From the NCBI GenBank assembly GCA_031378345.1, contig JANNDY010000012.1, positions 37,478-101,477 of the forward strand: a stretch of DNA of 64,000 nucleotides, given 5' to 3'. Below the pieces are notes generated by a model. The model was given only the letters and a program-made list of their open reading frames with translations. It was not told the origin of the DNA and made no database searches. How positions within the stretch are numbered: the stretch's first letter is position 1; every line of letters starts with the position of its first letter. Of this stretch, positions 42,741 through 50,757 are shown in pieces. Source of the stretch: Emticicia sp031378345. GTDB lineage: Bacteria; Bacteroidota; Bacteroidia; Cytophagales; Spirosomataceae. A program made the position numbers and the translations under genes.

Positions 42741-43709
42741 TTATTCGGTGGCATTAATTAGCTCATACGTATAATTCTTTCCCCAAAGTTCAATCTCTTC
42801 CTTATTCCACAACTCTGGAAAAAAGATAACACGCTGGTAACGGGGGGGTAAGTATTTTCGCCAATTGGTTCCTCCAGTAGATTTTGCGTGTTGATTTCCT
42901 TGATTTAGGTGCCTCATAGCGGCCTTTAAATGCACAAGTTTCCATTTTATATTTGCCAAAACATCAAACTTTTTCATGGCTTCAACGCAATCATCTATTT
43001 GATTACCCGAAAACTCAAACTTGCAGAAAATTGACCAAACGGTGTCACTCTCCAACTCGATGGCTTTATTTAGCAGTATTTTGTCATATTTTTGTTCAAA
43101 ATCTACTAAACTCAAATCTTTTTTTCCTGTATCTATTTCTATCGCACCTTGCTTCCAATATGTTTTTTCGTAGAGAAACGCTACATTATCGAATATCGTA
43201 ATGGCATCTCGATAATCGCTATTGACTAAGTTAAAAATCGGAGTTGCATGAAGCTCAATGAGTCGGTATTGTATTGATTGAAAGCCACTCGCTGGTGCTA
43301 AAGCCTTTCGGAAAGTCATGAATTGATGATGATTCATTCCATCAACCATTATATCAAACGAATTGACTAATTGTTCGTAGTAGCGATTTATCCTCTCAAT
43401 TTTATCAATGAATGTTTTTGCGTCAATTTTTGAATAGATTATTTGCTCCATTTCAGATAATATAAGCTTAAAAAAAAGCTCAGATATTTGATGATAAGTA
43501 ACAAAAATCATTTCATCAGGAATAATAGTTCGGGGCTGTTGAAGGCTCAAAAGTGTGTCTAATTTTATATAGTCCCAGTAGTTTACGTTTTTTGTATGGC
43601 GTAAACTTTCTACCTGACTCATAAAATTTAATCCCTGAGACTTTGACTTTTCTTGTAAGAAAATTACCTGTCCGAGTAGGTCTTCATCAATATTATCTAA
43701 CTTTTCCAT
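42741..43709 (-). CDS. kynA: Tryptophan 2,3-dioxygenase
   Basis: A 322-aa haem dioxygenase that opens the tryptophan indole ring to N-formylkynurenine. Family motifs are clear: NYWDYIKLDTLLSLQ, EMIFVTYHQISELFFKL, RKALAPASGFQS followed by Q-R-E positions, the haem-ligand region KLVHLKAAMRHL and GGTNWRKYLPP near the C terminus. Length is normal for bacterial TDO-like proteins. It is in the NRPS operon between TolC-like and peptidase genes (28 and 12 bases). Paired with the KMO-like enzyme it points to production of kynurenine-type building blocks from tryptophan rather than to general tryptophan catabolism, since the later pathway genes are absent here. Confidence 0.93.
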   Translation of the reverse strand: MEKLDNIDEDLLGQVIFLQEKSKSQGLNFMSQVESLRHTKNVNYWDYIKLDTLLSLQQPRTIIPDEMIFVTYHQISELFFKLILSEMEQIIYSKIDAKTFIDKIERINRYYEQLVNSFDIMVDGMNHHQFMTFRKALAPASGFQSIQYRLIELHATPIFNLVNSDYRDAITIFDNVAFLYEKTYWKQGAIEIDTGKKDLSLVDFEQKYDKILLNKAIELESDTVWSIFCKFEFSGNQIDDCVEAMKKFDVLANIKWKLVHLKAAMRHLNQGNQHAKSTGGTNWRKYLPPRYQRVIFFPELWNKEEIELWGKNYTYELINATE

Positions 43710-43737
43710 AATTGATTATTTGAGGAACGTGTTTGGT

Positions 43738-45165
43738 TCAGAACTTATTCTGGTAAAAGTTTAATACCAATACCCTAAAGCGGTAATCATAGATGAGCTG
43801 AATGTGTGTAACTTTAGCTCTATCGAGGGTTGTTTTGGCTAAGTTATAATCTACCGAACTGATTGTGCCCGCTTCAAACTGCGACTCTGTTAATAAATAT
43901 GCTTCTTGAAGTTTATCAACTTGTTCGCTTACAACTTCATACCTCGACTTTGCCGAAGCCAAATTTTCGTAGGCTTGTTCAACATTTTGCTTCAACTGTA
44001 AGCGTGCGAGTTTTGTGCTTAGTTGTTGATTCTGAGCATTAAGTTCAGCAATGGTTAGTTTGCTTCTTGCTTGTCGGTTATTCAGAATCGGAATCTTGAG
44101 ATTTAACCCAACGTAAGTATTACGATTAGAATTAAGCTGGTCAAAATACGGAATTACATTAGATGTCTGTGTATAATCTTTCTGAAAAACGGGCAATTCT
44201 GAGCCATTCAATCTGATGTATTGACTGGTAGCTGACTCCGAAAACTCTGAAGAATAACTAAATCTTCGGGCGGTATTTACGTAGCTACTACCAAGATTTC
44301 CTTCAAGGCTGAGCGTTGGATATAAAGCACTTTTGGCAACTTTAACTCCGACAATGGCAGCATCAACTCTAAATTCAATTGCCTTCAAATTAGCCATGTT
44401 ATTGGCTTTTTCAAGTATTTCGTTTAATGATGGTACATTTTCGGCAAGTGTAAGGACAGATTGTGTTTCAAACTTTGCCTCTTTGCTTATTGCTATATTC
44501 AAAAGTTGTCCCAAAGCCAAGCGTGCCATTTCCAACTGATTTTTCGCATTTACTAAGTTTACTTTTTCGCTGGCAAACTGTGCAGATAAATTCAAAAGAA
44601 TGGTCTTGGCTTGTACGCCCTCTCTAACTAACACTTCGCTCCTTTTGAGTTGAATTTCGGTGGCACTAAGCTGCTTTTGGGTTACTTCGATTAATTCTTC
44701 ACTAATTAAAACTTGTAAATATGCCATTATAACACCAAGCGTAAGGTTATCTTTGATACTTTGCACATCAAGTTTACTTGCTTCCAAGAGTGCCTTATTT
44801 TGCTTGATTGCATTCTTTATCTGAAAACCACTGAAGATATTTACGCTTGCATTTAGACTTAGACTACTAAACATGAGGGTTTGCTCTACAAAACCATTTG
44901 TGTAGGGGTCAATGTTTCGCCCAAAATTTATGCCTTGAACATTACTAAAATTAAGTGTCGGAAACTGATTTGCCTTTATTTGCTGAAGCGTTGCTACGTT
45001 GTTATCAACTGCAATCTGCCCTTGTTTTATCTGTAAATTATTCTGAAAAGCAATATCTATACATTTTTTTAGAGAATATACTTCGGGGGCTTGAGCTTTT
45101 GCATACGTATAAGGCAAAAGTATAGCACACAGGCTTATAAAAAGCCTTCTTATAAAATTTTTCAT
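43738..45165 (-). CDS. TolC-family outer-membrane efflux protein
   Basis: A 475-aa protein with a signal peptide (ending near YAKA/QA, about residue 25) and the duplicated OEP coiled-coil fold: YSLKKCIDIAFQNNLQIKQGQIAV at the start and a second repeat about residue 255 (LEKANNMANLKAIEFRVDAAIVGVKVAKSALYPTLSLEG). The end is rich in helical heptads (LKQNVEQAYENLASAKSRYEV). It should form the outer-membrane duct of the tripartite exporter with the adaptor at 45926 and ABC parts at 45186 and 38962. It lies 20 bases after the ATPase gene in the same operon. Confidence 0.93.
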   Translation of the reverse strand: MKNFIRRLFISLCAILLPYTYAKAQAPEVYSLKKCIDIAFQNNLQIKQGQIAVDNNVATLQQIKANQFPTLNFSNVQGINFGRNIDPYTNGFVEQTLMFSSLSLNASVNIFSGFQIKNAIKQNKALLEASKLDVQSIKDNLTLGVIMAYLQVLISEELIEVTQKQLSATEIQLKRSEVLVREGVQAKTILLNLSAQFASEKVNLVNAKNQLEMARLALGQLLNIAISKEAKFETQSVLTLAENVPSLNEILEKANNMANLKAIEFRVDAAIVGVKVAKSALYPTLSLEGNLGSSYVNTARRFSYSSEFSESATSQYIRLNGSELPVFQKDYTQTSNVIPYFDQLNSNRNTYVGLNLKIPILNNRQARSKLTIAELNAQNQQLSTKLARLQLKQNVEQAYENLASAKSRYEVVSEQVDKLQEAYLLTESQFEAGTISSVDYNLAKTTLDRAKVTHIQLIYDYRFRVLVLNFYQNKF

Positions 45166-45185
45166 ACTTAAATCAATTTGAAGTG

Positions 45186-45869
45186 TTAGGCTACCACGGT
45201 TTCTTCTTCAAAAATTATTTTACCGTCTGACATCCGAATAACTCGGTCGCTATAACTTGCATCTTTTTGAGAGTGTGTAACCATAATAACGGTTGCTCCT
45301 TGTCGGTGTAATTCGGTAAGCATATCCATTACCTCATTACCATTTTTCGAGTCGAGATTTCCAGTTGGTTCATCGGCTAAAATCAACTTGGGGTTATTGA
45401 CTACTGCTCGGGCAACCGCCACACGCTGTTGTTGACCACCCGATAATTGTTGGGGTAAATGCCCACTTCTGTGCGATATTTTCACTTTTTCGAGTACTTC
45501 CTCTACACGTTTTTTTCTTTCGGCAGCACCTACTTTTGCATAAATGAGGGGTAATTCCACATTTTCATAGACTGTGAGTTCGTCGATAAGATTAAAACTT
45601 TGGAAAACAAAACCGATATTATCTTTTCTGACTGCGGTTTTATCAAATTCACTGAGAGTGGCAGTTTCGATATTGTTTATCTTTAATGACCCCCCATCAA
45701 TATCATCAAGCAAACCTAAAAGATTAAGCAATGTTGATTTACCACAACCTGACGGCCCCATGATGGCAACAAACTCGCCATCTCGAATCTCAAAAGAAAT
45801 ACCCGAAACAGCCTTTGTTTCAATCTCTTCTGTACGATAAGTCTTTTCTAAATTTTTTACGCTAATCAT
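45186..45869 (-). CDS. ABC transporter ATPase, LolD/MacB type
   Basis: Nucleotide-binding subunit for the MacB-like permease. Walker A GPSGCGKST, Q-loop FVFQSFNL, signature LSGGQQQR, Walker B LILADEPTGNLD and H-loop VTHS are all present. I prefer the ATG at 45867-45869 (MISVKNLEKTYRTEE), which gives 227 aa, the usual LolD/MacB size. An upstream ATG at 45918-45920 would add 17 residues without family match. The operon gap to the adaptor gene is then 56 bases and contains a small AT-rich inverted repeat (45901-45921). It energises export of the product. Confidence 0.93.
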   Translation of the reverse strand: MISVKNLEKTYRTEEIETKAVSGISFEIRDGEFVAIMGPSGCGKSTLLNLLGLLDDIDGGSLKINNIETATLSEFDKTAVRKDNIGFVFQSFNLIDELTVYENVELPLIYAKVGAAERKKRVEEVLEKVKISHRSGHLPQQLSGGQQQRVAVARAVVNNPKLILADEPTGNLDSKNGNEVMDMLTELHRQGATVIMVTHSQKDASYSDRVIRMSDGKIIFEEETVVA

Positions 45870-45925
45870 AATCTTAAAACTTTTAGTTTGAAAAAATATA
45901 TTTGATAAGAAGTTTATCAAAACTG

Positions 45926-47185
45926 CTATAATTTTATTTTGAGTTCTTTCATTTCTCCATAATTCTCATAGCTCGAAGTAATTACTTTGTCGTTGACCGA
46001 TAGGCCATCAATTACCTCAAAGAATTGTGGGTTTTGGCGGCCAAGTTGAATGTTTACTCGTTTGGCGGTATTGGTTACGGGGTCATAGACAAAAACCCAA
46101 TTTCCACCAGTTTGCTGGAAAAAACCACCTCTGGGTAAAAGAACAGCCTGTGACTCATCGCTCAATGATAACTTTACTTGTAGGTTTTGTCCACGACGAA
46201 TTCCTGATGGTATATCCTTAGTAAATTCTAAATCAACCTGAAACTTGCCATTATTTACTTGTGTGTAAATCTTACTGATACGCAATGAGTAATCTTTACC
46301 AGAAAAAGCAAAGTCGCCAATTTGACCAATAAAGATTCTCGAAATATAATGTTCATCAATATCTGCTCTCACTTTAAATCCATTTGAAACATCAATCTGT
46401 CCGAGTCTTTGCCCTCTGGTCTTTGACTCGCCCACTTCTGCATTTCGTGAAGTTAGTTGTCCATCAATTGGAGCTTTTACAACCAAATCTCCTGCTTTTT
46501 TTCTCATCACTACCAACGCTGCTTTCATTCGCTCTAATGATTCTTTCATTTGGCTAATCTGCTGATTCATCGTTACGGAATCTTGTTTGAGCGTCTGCTC
46601 AATAAGCTTTTTGCGACGTACCTGAAAACCATATAGATTTTGTGAAGATTTAAAATCCTGCTCTGGAATTACTTTCTGTTCATAAAGGCGTTTGTTTACT
46701 TTATAAACCCTGTCGGCTTCCACGAGGGCATTATCAACTTCGGCCAATTGGTTTTGCTGTCTAATACTATTTTGTTCAGCTAAGTTGCGTGTATTCTGCA
46801 TGTTTGTTATTAAATCAAAAACCGAAGTTTCTCGTGTAAGCAAATCCAGCTCCAAATCTGTGTTCGATAATCGGAGTAATGGTTGCTCTTTCTTCACGAC
46901 AGCACCTTCTTCAACATACAAATCTTCTACTTTTCCGCCCTCTGTGGCATCCAAATAAATGGTTGTTAGTGGTAATATAACACCATTTACGGGTATATAC
47001 TCCTTAAAAACTCCCTTTTTTACCTCACTTACGATAATCTTAGAGTCATCTACATTAAGGCTTGCTGTGCTGGCATTACTGGTTTGGTATCTGACTAATA
47101 AAAGTAACAAAACCAGTCCGCCTGTTACTCCACCAAGAATCTGATACACTTTTTGTCTTCTGTTTTTTTGGATGACCTTGTCCAT
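45926..47185 (-). CDS. MacA/HlyD-type periplasmic adaptor protein
   Basis: A 419-aa membrane-fusion protein. One N-terminal membrane helix (about 14-29, VYQILGGVTGGLVLLLLLV) is followed by a lipoyl/biotinyl half-motif (DATEGGKVEDLYVEEGAVVKK), a long coiled-coil hairpin (about 120-220, TRNLAEQNSIRQQNQL to MRKKAGDLVV), the second lipoyl half (APIDGQLTSRNAEVGE) and beta-barrel domains. It links the FtsX-type permease to the TolC-like duct. It lies 32 bases after the OtsAB gene. Assignment is firm; the cargo is inferred from operon membership. Confidence 0.92.
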   Translation of the reverse strand: MDKVIQKNRRQKVYQILGGVTGGLVLLLLLVRYQTSNASTASLNVDDSKIIVSEVKKGVFKEYIPVNGVILPLTTIYLDATEGGKVEDLYVEEGAVVKKEQPLLRLSNTDLELDLLTRETSVFDLITNMQNTRNLAEQNSIRQQNQLAEVDNALVEADRVYKVNKRLYEQKVIPEQDFKSSQNLYGFQVRRKKLIEQTLKQDSVTMNQQISQMKESLERMKAALVVMRKKAGDLVVKAPIDGQLTSRNAEVGESKTRGQRLGQIDVSNGFKVRADIDEHYISRIFIGQIGDFAFSGKDYSLRISKIYTQVNNGKFQVDLEFTKDIPSGIRRGQNLQVKLSLSDESQAVLLPRGGFFQQTGGNWVFVYDPVTNTAKRVNIQLGRQNPQFFEVIDGLSVNDKVITSSYENYGEMKELKIKL

Positions 47186-47217
47186 TTTTTTAACTGTTTA
47201 TTTTGTAATCAATAAAA

Positions 47218-49440
47218 CTATACCTCTATTTTTTGTACTTCAGTTTTAATTTTTTGGGTTACTGAGGCTAATTTCGAAAGTAGCTTTAAAACTGTTTCTA
47301 CATTATTTATAAAGTACTTGGCGGCTGTCGAACGCACTCCGACTTTAATTGTATAACTATCAAAGGCAATTAATTTTCTGAACATATACTCATCGGTGGT
47401 ATCATCTCCTATGGCAATTATAAAATCATATTTCGATTGATTAAGCCAGAAGTTGATTGCTTTACCTTTATTTACATTTAATCCCATTACTTCAATAACC
47501 TTGTTTCCTTCTAATACTTTTATCGGAAAATATTCTTGTAGTAAGCTCAGCTCATTTTTCAATTCGGGGAGCCTGATTTGTATCAATTGCTCGTCGGACT
47601 GCCTATAATGCCATGTCATCGAATATTCTTTATTTTCAATGAAACTATTGGGTGTTCGTTCTACGAATCGTTTGAAAATATGCTCAATTTCTTCAAACCA
47701 CTCTTGTTTCTGTGTAGTATTTGAAATCCATCCCAAATCTTCTGTTTTATAGGAAGTGCCGTGTCCTGCAACAAAATCAATGTTCAAATGACCTAAATGA
47801 TTCTCTAAAAAAAACTTATCTCGACCACTCACAATAACAATGCTATTTCTGAGGTCAGAAGCCATTGTTTCCAAGATTGCTAAAAGTCTTTCTGATGGAA
47901 CAACCAAGGCTGGGTTTGCCTGAAACTCTTCAAGTGTACCATCATAATCGAGCAGAATTAATCTTTTTTCAGCTTTTCGGAAATCAGACAAAATCTTGTG
48001 CTCGGTTAGTCCTGCAACTAATTTTCGACTAATTTTTTGGTTTTTCTTGTGAGCTTCCTCTAATTGTTGCATACAGTTTCGTGTCCAGTTATTGATGTTG
48101 TATTTTTCAATGACCGTTTTCATGATATTATTTCGCCTAAATATTTGTTCTTTGGGCATTTCCAAGGCTTCTTTTATTGCCAAAGTCATGGCTTGAATAT
48201 CATAAGGGTTAATAATTACAGCTTCATTTAATTCGGAAGCAGCACCTGCCATTTCACTAAGAATCAATACTGAAGGTTTATCATAACCTATTGCTACAAA
48301 TTCTTTTGCAATCAAATTCATGCCGTCTCTAAAGGGTGTAACCAGCCCAACATCTGACAAAGCGTACATAACAGACATATCTTCGAGCGATAACGCTCTG
48401 TATATATATGTAATAGGGTTCCAATTGATGGTCTGGTACTTTCCATTTATTTTACCAACTAATTCATCAATCTGAACTTTGAGGTCGTGATATTGCTTCA
48501 CATGGGTGCGTGATGGACTAACAACCAAAACGAGTACGACTTTCTGTAAATACTCAGTAAACTGACCAAGAAAGCTATCAAAAGCATTTAATCGCTGTAA
48601 AATCCCCTTCGTGTAATCTAATCTATCAGCCGAAAGTATTACTCTCTTGCCCTTGAACTGTTCTTTTAGGTCAGATACTTCTCCCAAAAAACTGGCTTTT
48701 GTCTTGAAACCAATAAATTTTTCGTAATCAATTCCCATCGGAAGGGCATCAACTTCGATGCTTCTTGTACCTTGAAATATCTGAGTGCCTTCAATTTCAT
48801 ATCCAAGTATTTGGCTTACCGAGTTCATGAAATTTCGCACGTAATCAAAAGTATGAAAACCTATAAAATCGGCACCTAATAGACCATTAAGTAAATTTTT
48901 TCTCCATTTTAATGCTCTAAATACATCTGATGCAGGAAATGGTATGTGTAAAAAAAAACCTATTCCTACTTTCGGATAGCGTTTTCTTATAAGCTCTGGT
49001 AACAAAAGAAAATGATAGTCATGTATCCAGATTCGGTCATCGTCTTTTAATATCTTACAAATCTCTTCGGCAAAGATTTCATTGACTTTCACGTAGGCTT
49101 CCCAATCTTGATTATTACTTTCGGTTGAATATTGAAAATAATGAAAAAGTGGCCACAGAATTCCATTACAAAAACCATCATAAAACAACTCATATAAAAC
49201 AGTTGGCAAAAAGATTGGAGACATTCGTTCTTTCTGCAAATGTGCAGCAATAGCTTGTTTCTCTGACTCTTGCTCCGGAATTAGACCGACACTACCAATC
49301 CAATGAGTTTCATATTTTTCACTAATACTCGATAAACCCGTCGAAAGCCCTCCCACTGATTGAGAAAATTGATATCCTCCTGTTTCTTTCTTCGCAATCG
49401 AAATGGGTAATCTGTTTGATATGATTATGACTCTCGACAT
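47218..49440 (-). CDS. Bifunctional trehalose-6-phosphate synthase/phosphatase (OtsA-OtsB fusion)
   Basis: A 740-aa fusion from the ATG at 49438-49440 (MSRVIIISNRLP); an upstream TTG is less likely. The GT20 synthase part (about 1-470) shows SVGGLSTGL, FLHIPFPASDVFRAL, LSADRLDYTKGI and TPFRDGMNLIAKEF. The C-terminal HAD phosphatase part (about 485-740) shows LLDYDGTLEEF, VIVSGRDK and AIGDDTTDEYMF. Together they would make trehalose from UDP-glucose and glucose-6-phosphate. It is the second gene of the operon, directly after the NusG paralogue, an unexpected place for a stress sugar enzyme. It may supply a sugar for the product, protect producing cells, or act on a different acceptor as do OtsA-like enzymes in aminocyclitol pathways. 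The last ideas are inference. Confidence 0.92.
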   Translation of the reverse strand: MSRVIIISNRLPISIAKKETGGYQFSQSVGGLSTGLSSISEKYETHWIGSVGLIPEQESEKQAIAAHLQKERMSPIFLPTVLYELFYDGFCNGILWPLFHYFQYSTESNNQDWEAYVKVNEIFAEEICKILKDDDRIWIHDYHFLLLPELIRKRYPKVGIGFFLHIPFPASDVFRALKWRKNLLNGLLGADFIGFHTFDYVRNFMNSVSQILGYEIEGTQIFQGTRSIEVDALPMGIDYEKFIGFKTKASFLGEVSDLKEQFKGKRVILSADRLDYTKGILQRLNAFDSFLGQFTEYLQKVVLVLVVSPSRTHVKQYHDLKVQIDELVGKINGKYQTINWNPITYIYRALSLEDMSVMYALSDVGLVTPFRDGMNLIAKEFVAIGYDKPSVLILSEMAGAASELNEAVIINPYDIQAMTLAIKEALEMPKEQIFRRNNIMKTVIEKYNINNWTRNCMQQLEEAHKKNQKISRKLVAGLTEHKILSDFRKAEKRLILLDYDGTLEEFQANPALVVPSERLLAILETMASDLRNSIVIVSGRDKFFLENHLGHLNIDFVAGHGTSYKTEDLGWISNTTQKQEWFEEIEHIFKRFVERTPNSFIENKEYSMTWHYRQSDEQLIQIRLPELKNELSLLQEYFPIKVLEGNKVIEVMGLNVNKGKAINFWLNQSKYDFIIAIGDDTTDEYMFRKLIAFDSYTIKVGVRSTAAKYFINNVETVLKLLSKLASVTQKIKTEVQKIEV

Positions 49441-49461
49441 TTTGCTTCTCAATAAAATTTT

Positions 49462-49986
49462 CTATTTCAAACACAGCTCACTTTCATCGGTGATTTGAGA
49501 AGGCTCTACTTTTATGACCAAAACTTGTCGTAACCCTTCTAACTCTATCATCACTGAATTTTTATTTTCTTTTAGGATAGTACCTGAAATTCCTTTAAAA
49601 TTCCCTCCAGTGATAGTCACTTTCATCCCGATTGAATATTTATGTTTTGGAGTTTCAATCGTAATATTATTACCGTTCGATTGAAGCATTTTTATTAATT
49701 CAATTTCTTCATGTTTTATTTCGGCGGGTTTTCCATCAACAACCAAAAACTTGACAAGTTCAGAGTGTTTCAGATGTTCCCATCTCTTGGTCGAATTGGT
49801 ATAAATAAAAATATAATTCGGAAACAACGGCACATCAATGGTTTTCTTTCGGTCGCTCCATTGGCGTACAACTTTATGAGTTGGCAAATAACATTCAACT
49901 CCTGTTCGCTTTAAAATAACCTCTAATTTTTTTTCACAATTAGGCATGGTGTATCCAACAAGCCACTTTAAATTATTCGTTTTCAT
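49462..49986 (-). CDS. NusG-paralogue antiterminator, UpxY/LoaP-like
   Basis: A 174-aa protein with a NusG N-terminal (NGN) domain (about 7-100: WLVGYTMPNCEKKLEVIL, CYLPTHKVVRQWSDRKK, PLFPNYIFIY) and a C-terminal KOW domain (about 115-160: YSIGMKVTITGGNFKGISGTI). Specialised NusG paralogues such as UpxY (Bacteroides capsule operons) and LoaP (Bacillus polyketide operons) ride on RNA polymerase and prevent premature termination in the operon they head. Here it is the first gene behind the promoter at 50158-50190 and leads about 50 kb of co-directional genes, so it is very likely the operon-specific elongation factor. Identification as a NusG paralogue is firm; the target is inference from position. 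Confidence 0.9.
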   Translation of the reverse strand: MKTNNLKWLVGYTMPNCEKKLEVILKRTGVECYLPTHKVVRQWSDRKKTIDVPLFPNYIFIYTNSTKRWEHLKHSELVKFLVVDGKPAEIKHEEIELIKMLQSNGNNITIETPKHKYSIGMKVTITGGNFKGISGTILKENKNSVMIELEGLRQVLVIKVEPSQITDESELCLK

Positions 49987-50052
49987 AAAACTTTATATTT
50001 TAAAAAAGTAAAGAAATGTTTTCTAAGAAGCAGGCTATGGCTTCGCCACATT

Positions 50053-50073
50053 GACTCACATTTTCTTTGAGTC
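50053..50073 (-). promoter_or_regulatory. Hairpin in the leader RNA of the NusG/NRPS operon
   Basis: On the minus strand GACTCA and TGAGTC form a perfect six-base stem with a nine-base loop, about 67 bases upstream of the NusG-paralogue start. It lies inside the predicted 165-base 5' leader and has no T-run, so it is not a terminator. LoaP is known to need an RNA hairpin in its target leader; this stem, and the GC-rich GGCGAAGCC stretch just after it, are candidates for such a recruitment signal. Confidence 0.4.
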
Positions 50074-50157
50074 GTTATTTAAATCATTAAACAGAATATT
50101 ACGCTCATCTAAATATTTCTGATAAACCGTATAATACTTTGTTTAACTTTTATTGAA

Positions 50158-50190
50158 CAAATTTATATAAATCAAAAACCGAGTTCCAAA
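50158..50190 (-). promoter_or_regulatory. Bacteroidota-type promoter of the NRPS operon
   Basis: On the minus strand a -33 element TTTG (50187-50190) is separated by 21 bases from a -7 element TAAATTTG (50158-50165), matching the Bacteroidota consensus TTTG/TAnnTTTG. Transcription would start near 50150, giving a leader of about 165 bases before the NusG-paralogue ATG at 49986. No other consensus promoter was noticed in the leader. Confidence 0.6.
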
Positions 50191-50535
50191 TAAAAACTTC
50201 CGAACTAACTAATCGGTAGAATGAAGTAAATATTTATTGTAAAATAAAAGTTAGTGAAGTAAATTTCAAGACTCAATCCGACGGTTCATGCCATAGCTTC
50301 TTTTGGTGATTTTACTTATGCTTTTGGAGATATCATACGTTGTTTTAATGATTTCATACTTGATTATCATAGCTCTTTATCGAATTTTTCACACCTTTTG
50401 AGCCATATTCATTAACAAAACATTCATTTTGTAGATTTCATGCTTTGCATTATTTATTTCAACTAAATCTGTTTTTAATTATTAAATTTTAGGTTTATTT
50501 TTAATGGTTACTTCAAAATATAACTTACTATACAA
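50191..50535. other. Intergenic region between divergent units
   Basis: About 345 AT-rich bases between the minus-strand operon promoter and the plus-strand gene at 50536. I see no gene, RNA gene or clear plus-strand TAnnTTTG promoter. The plus-strand unit probably starts here. GCCATAGC at 50290-50297 is the reverse complement of GCTATGGC at 50034-50041; this may be chance. Confidence 0.4.
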
Positions 50536-50727
50536 ATGAAAAAAAACACAGAAATATATGGTCGTTTAGATGAAATACAAAATCGTTTGATTTTCATAGA
50601 AAGCTTGCAAAACGAAGAAATGAGCAAACCCCACCACCAAAGGGATATGCTAAAATTGGAGTTATTACATAAAGACTATACCACCAATAGTTTTGCTGCT
50701 ACGCAGCTCAATTGGGTTCTTGAATAA
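50536..50727 (+). CDS. Small protein of unknown function (63 aa)
   Basis: A 63-aa charged, probably soluble and helical protein beginning MKKNTEIYGRLDEIQNRLIF and ending QLNWVLE. It has no Cys, no signal peptide, no membrane segment and no double-glycine leader. It starts with ATG and lies 30 bases ahead of the GT9-like gene. The same 13 bases (TTACTATACAAAT) precede both starts. I do not recognise the family. It could be a peptide or accessory partner of the next gene. Coding status rests on its position and codon pattern only. Confidence 0.5.
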   Translation: MKKNTEIYGRLDEIQNRLIFIESLQNEEMSKPHHQRDMLKLELLHKDYTTNSFAATQLNWVLE

Positions 50728-50757
50728 ACTTTACTATACAAATAATATCTGGAAAAC

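Noticed and set aside
50242..50535. Plus-strand promoter of TAnnTTTG type for the gene at 50536
   Set aside because: Only imperfect matches (such as TATGCTTTTG) were found, with no suitable -33 partner.
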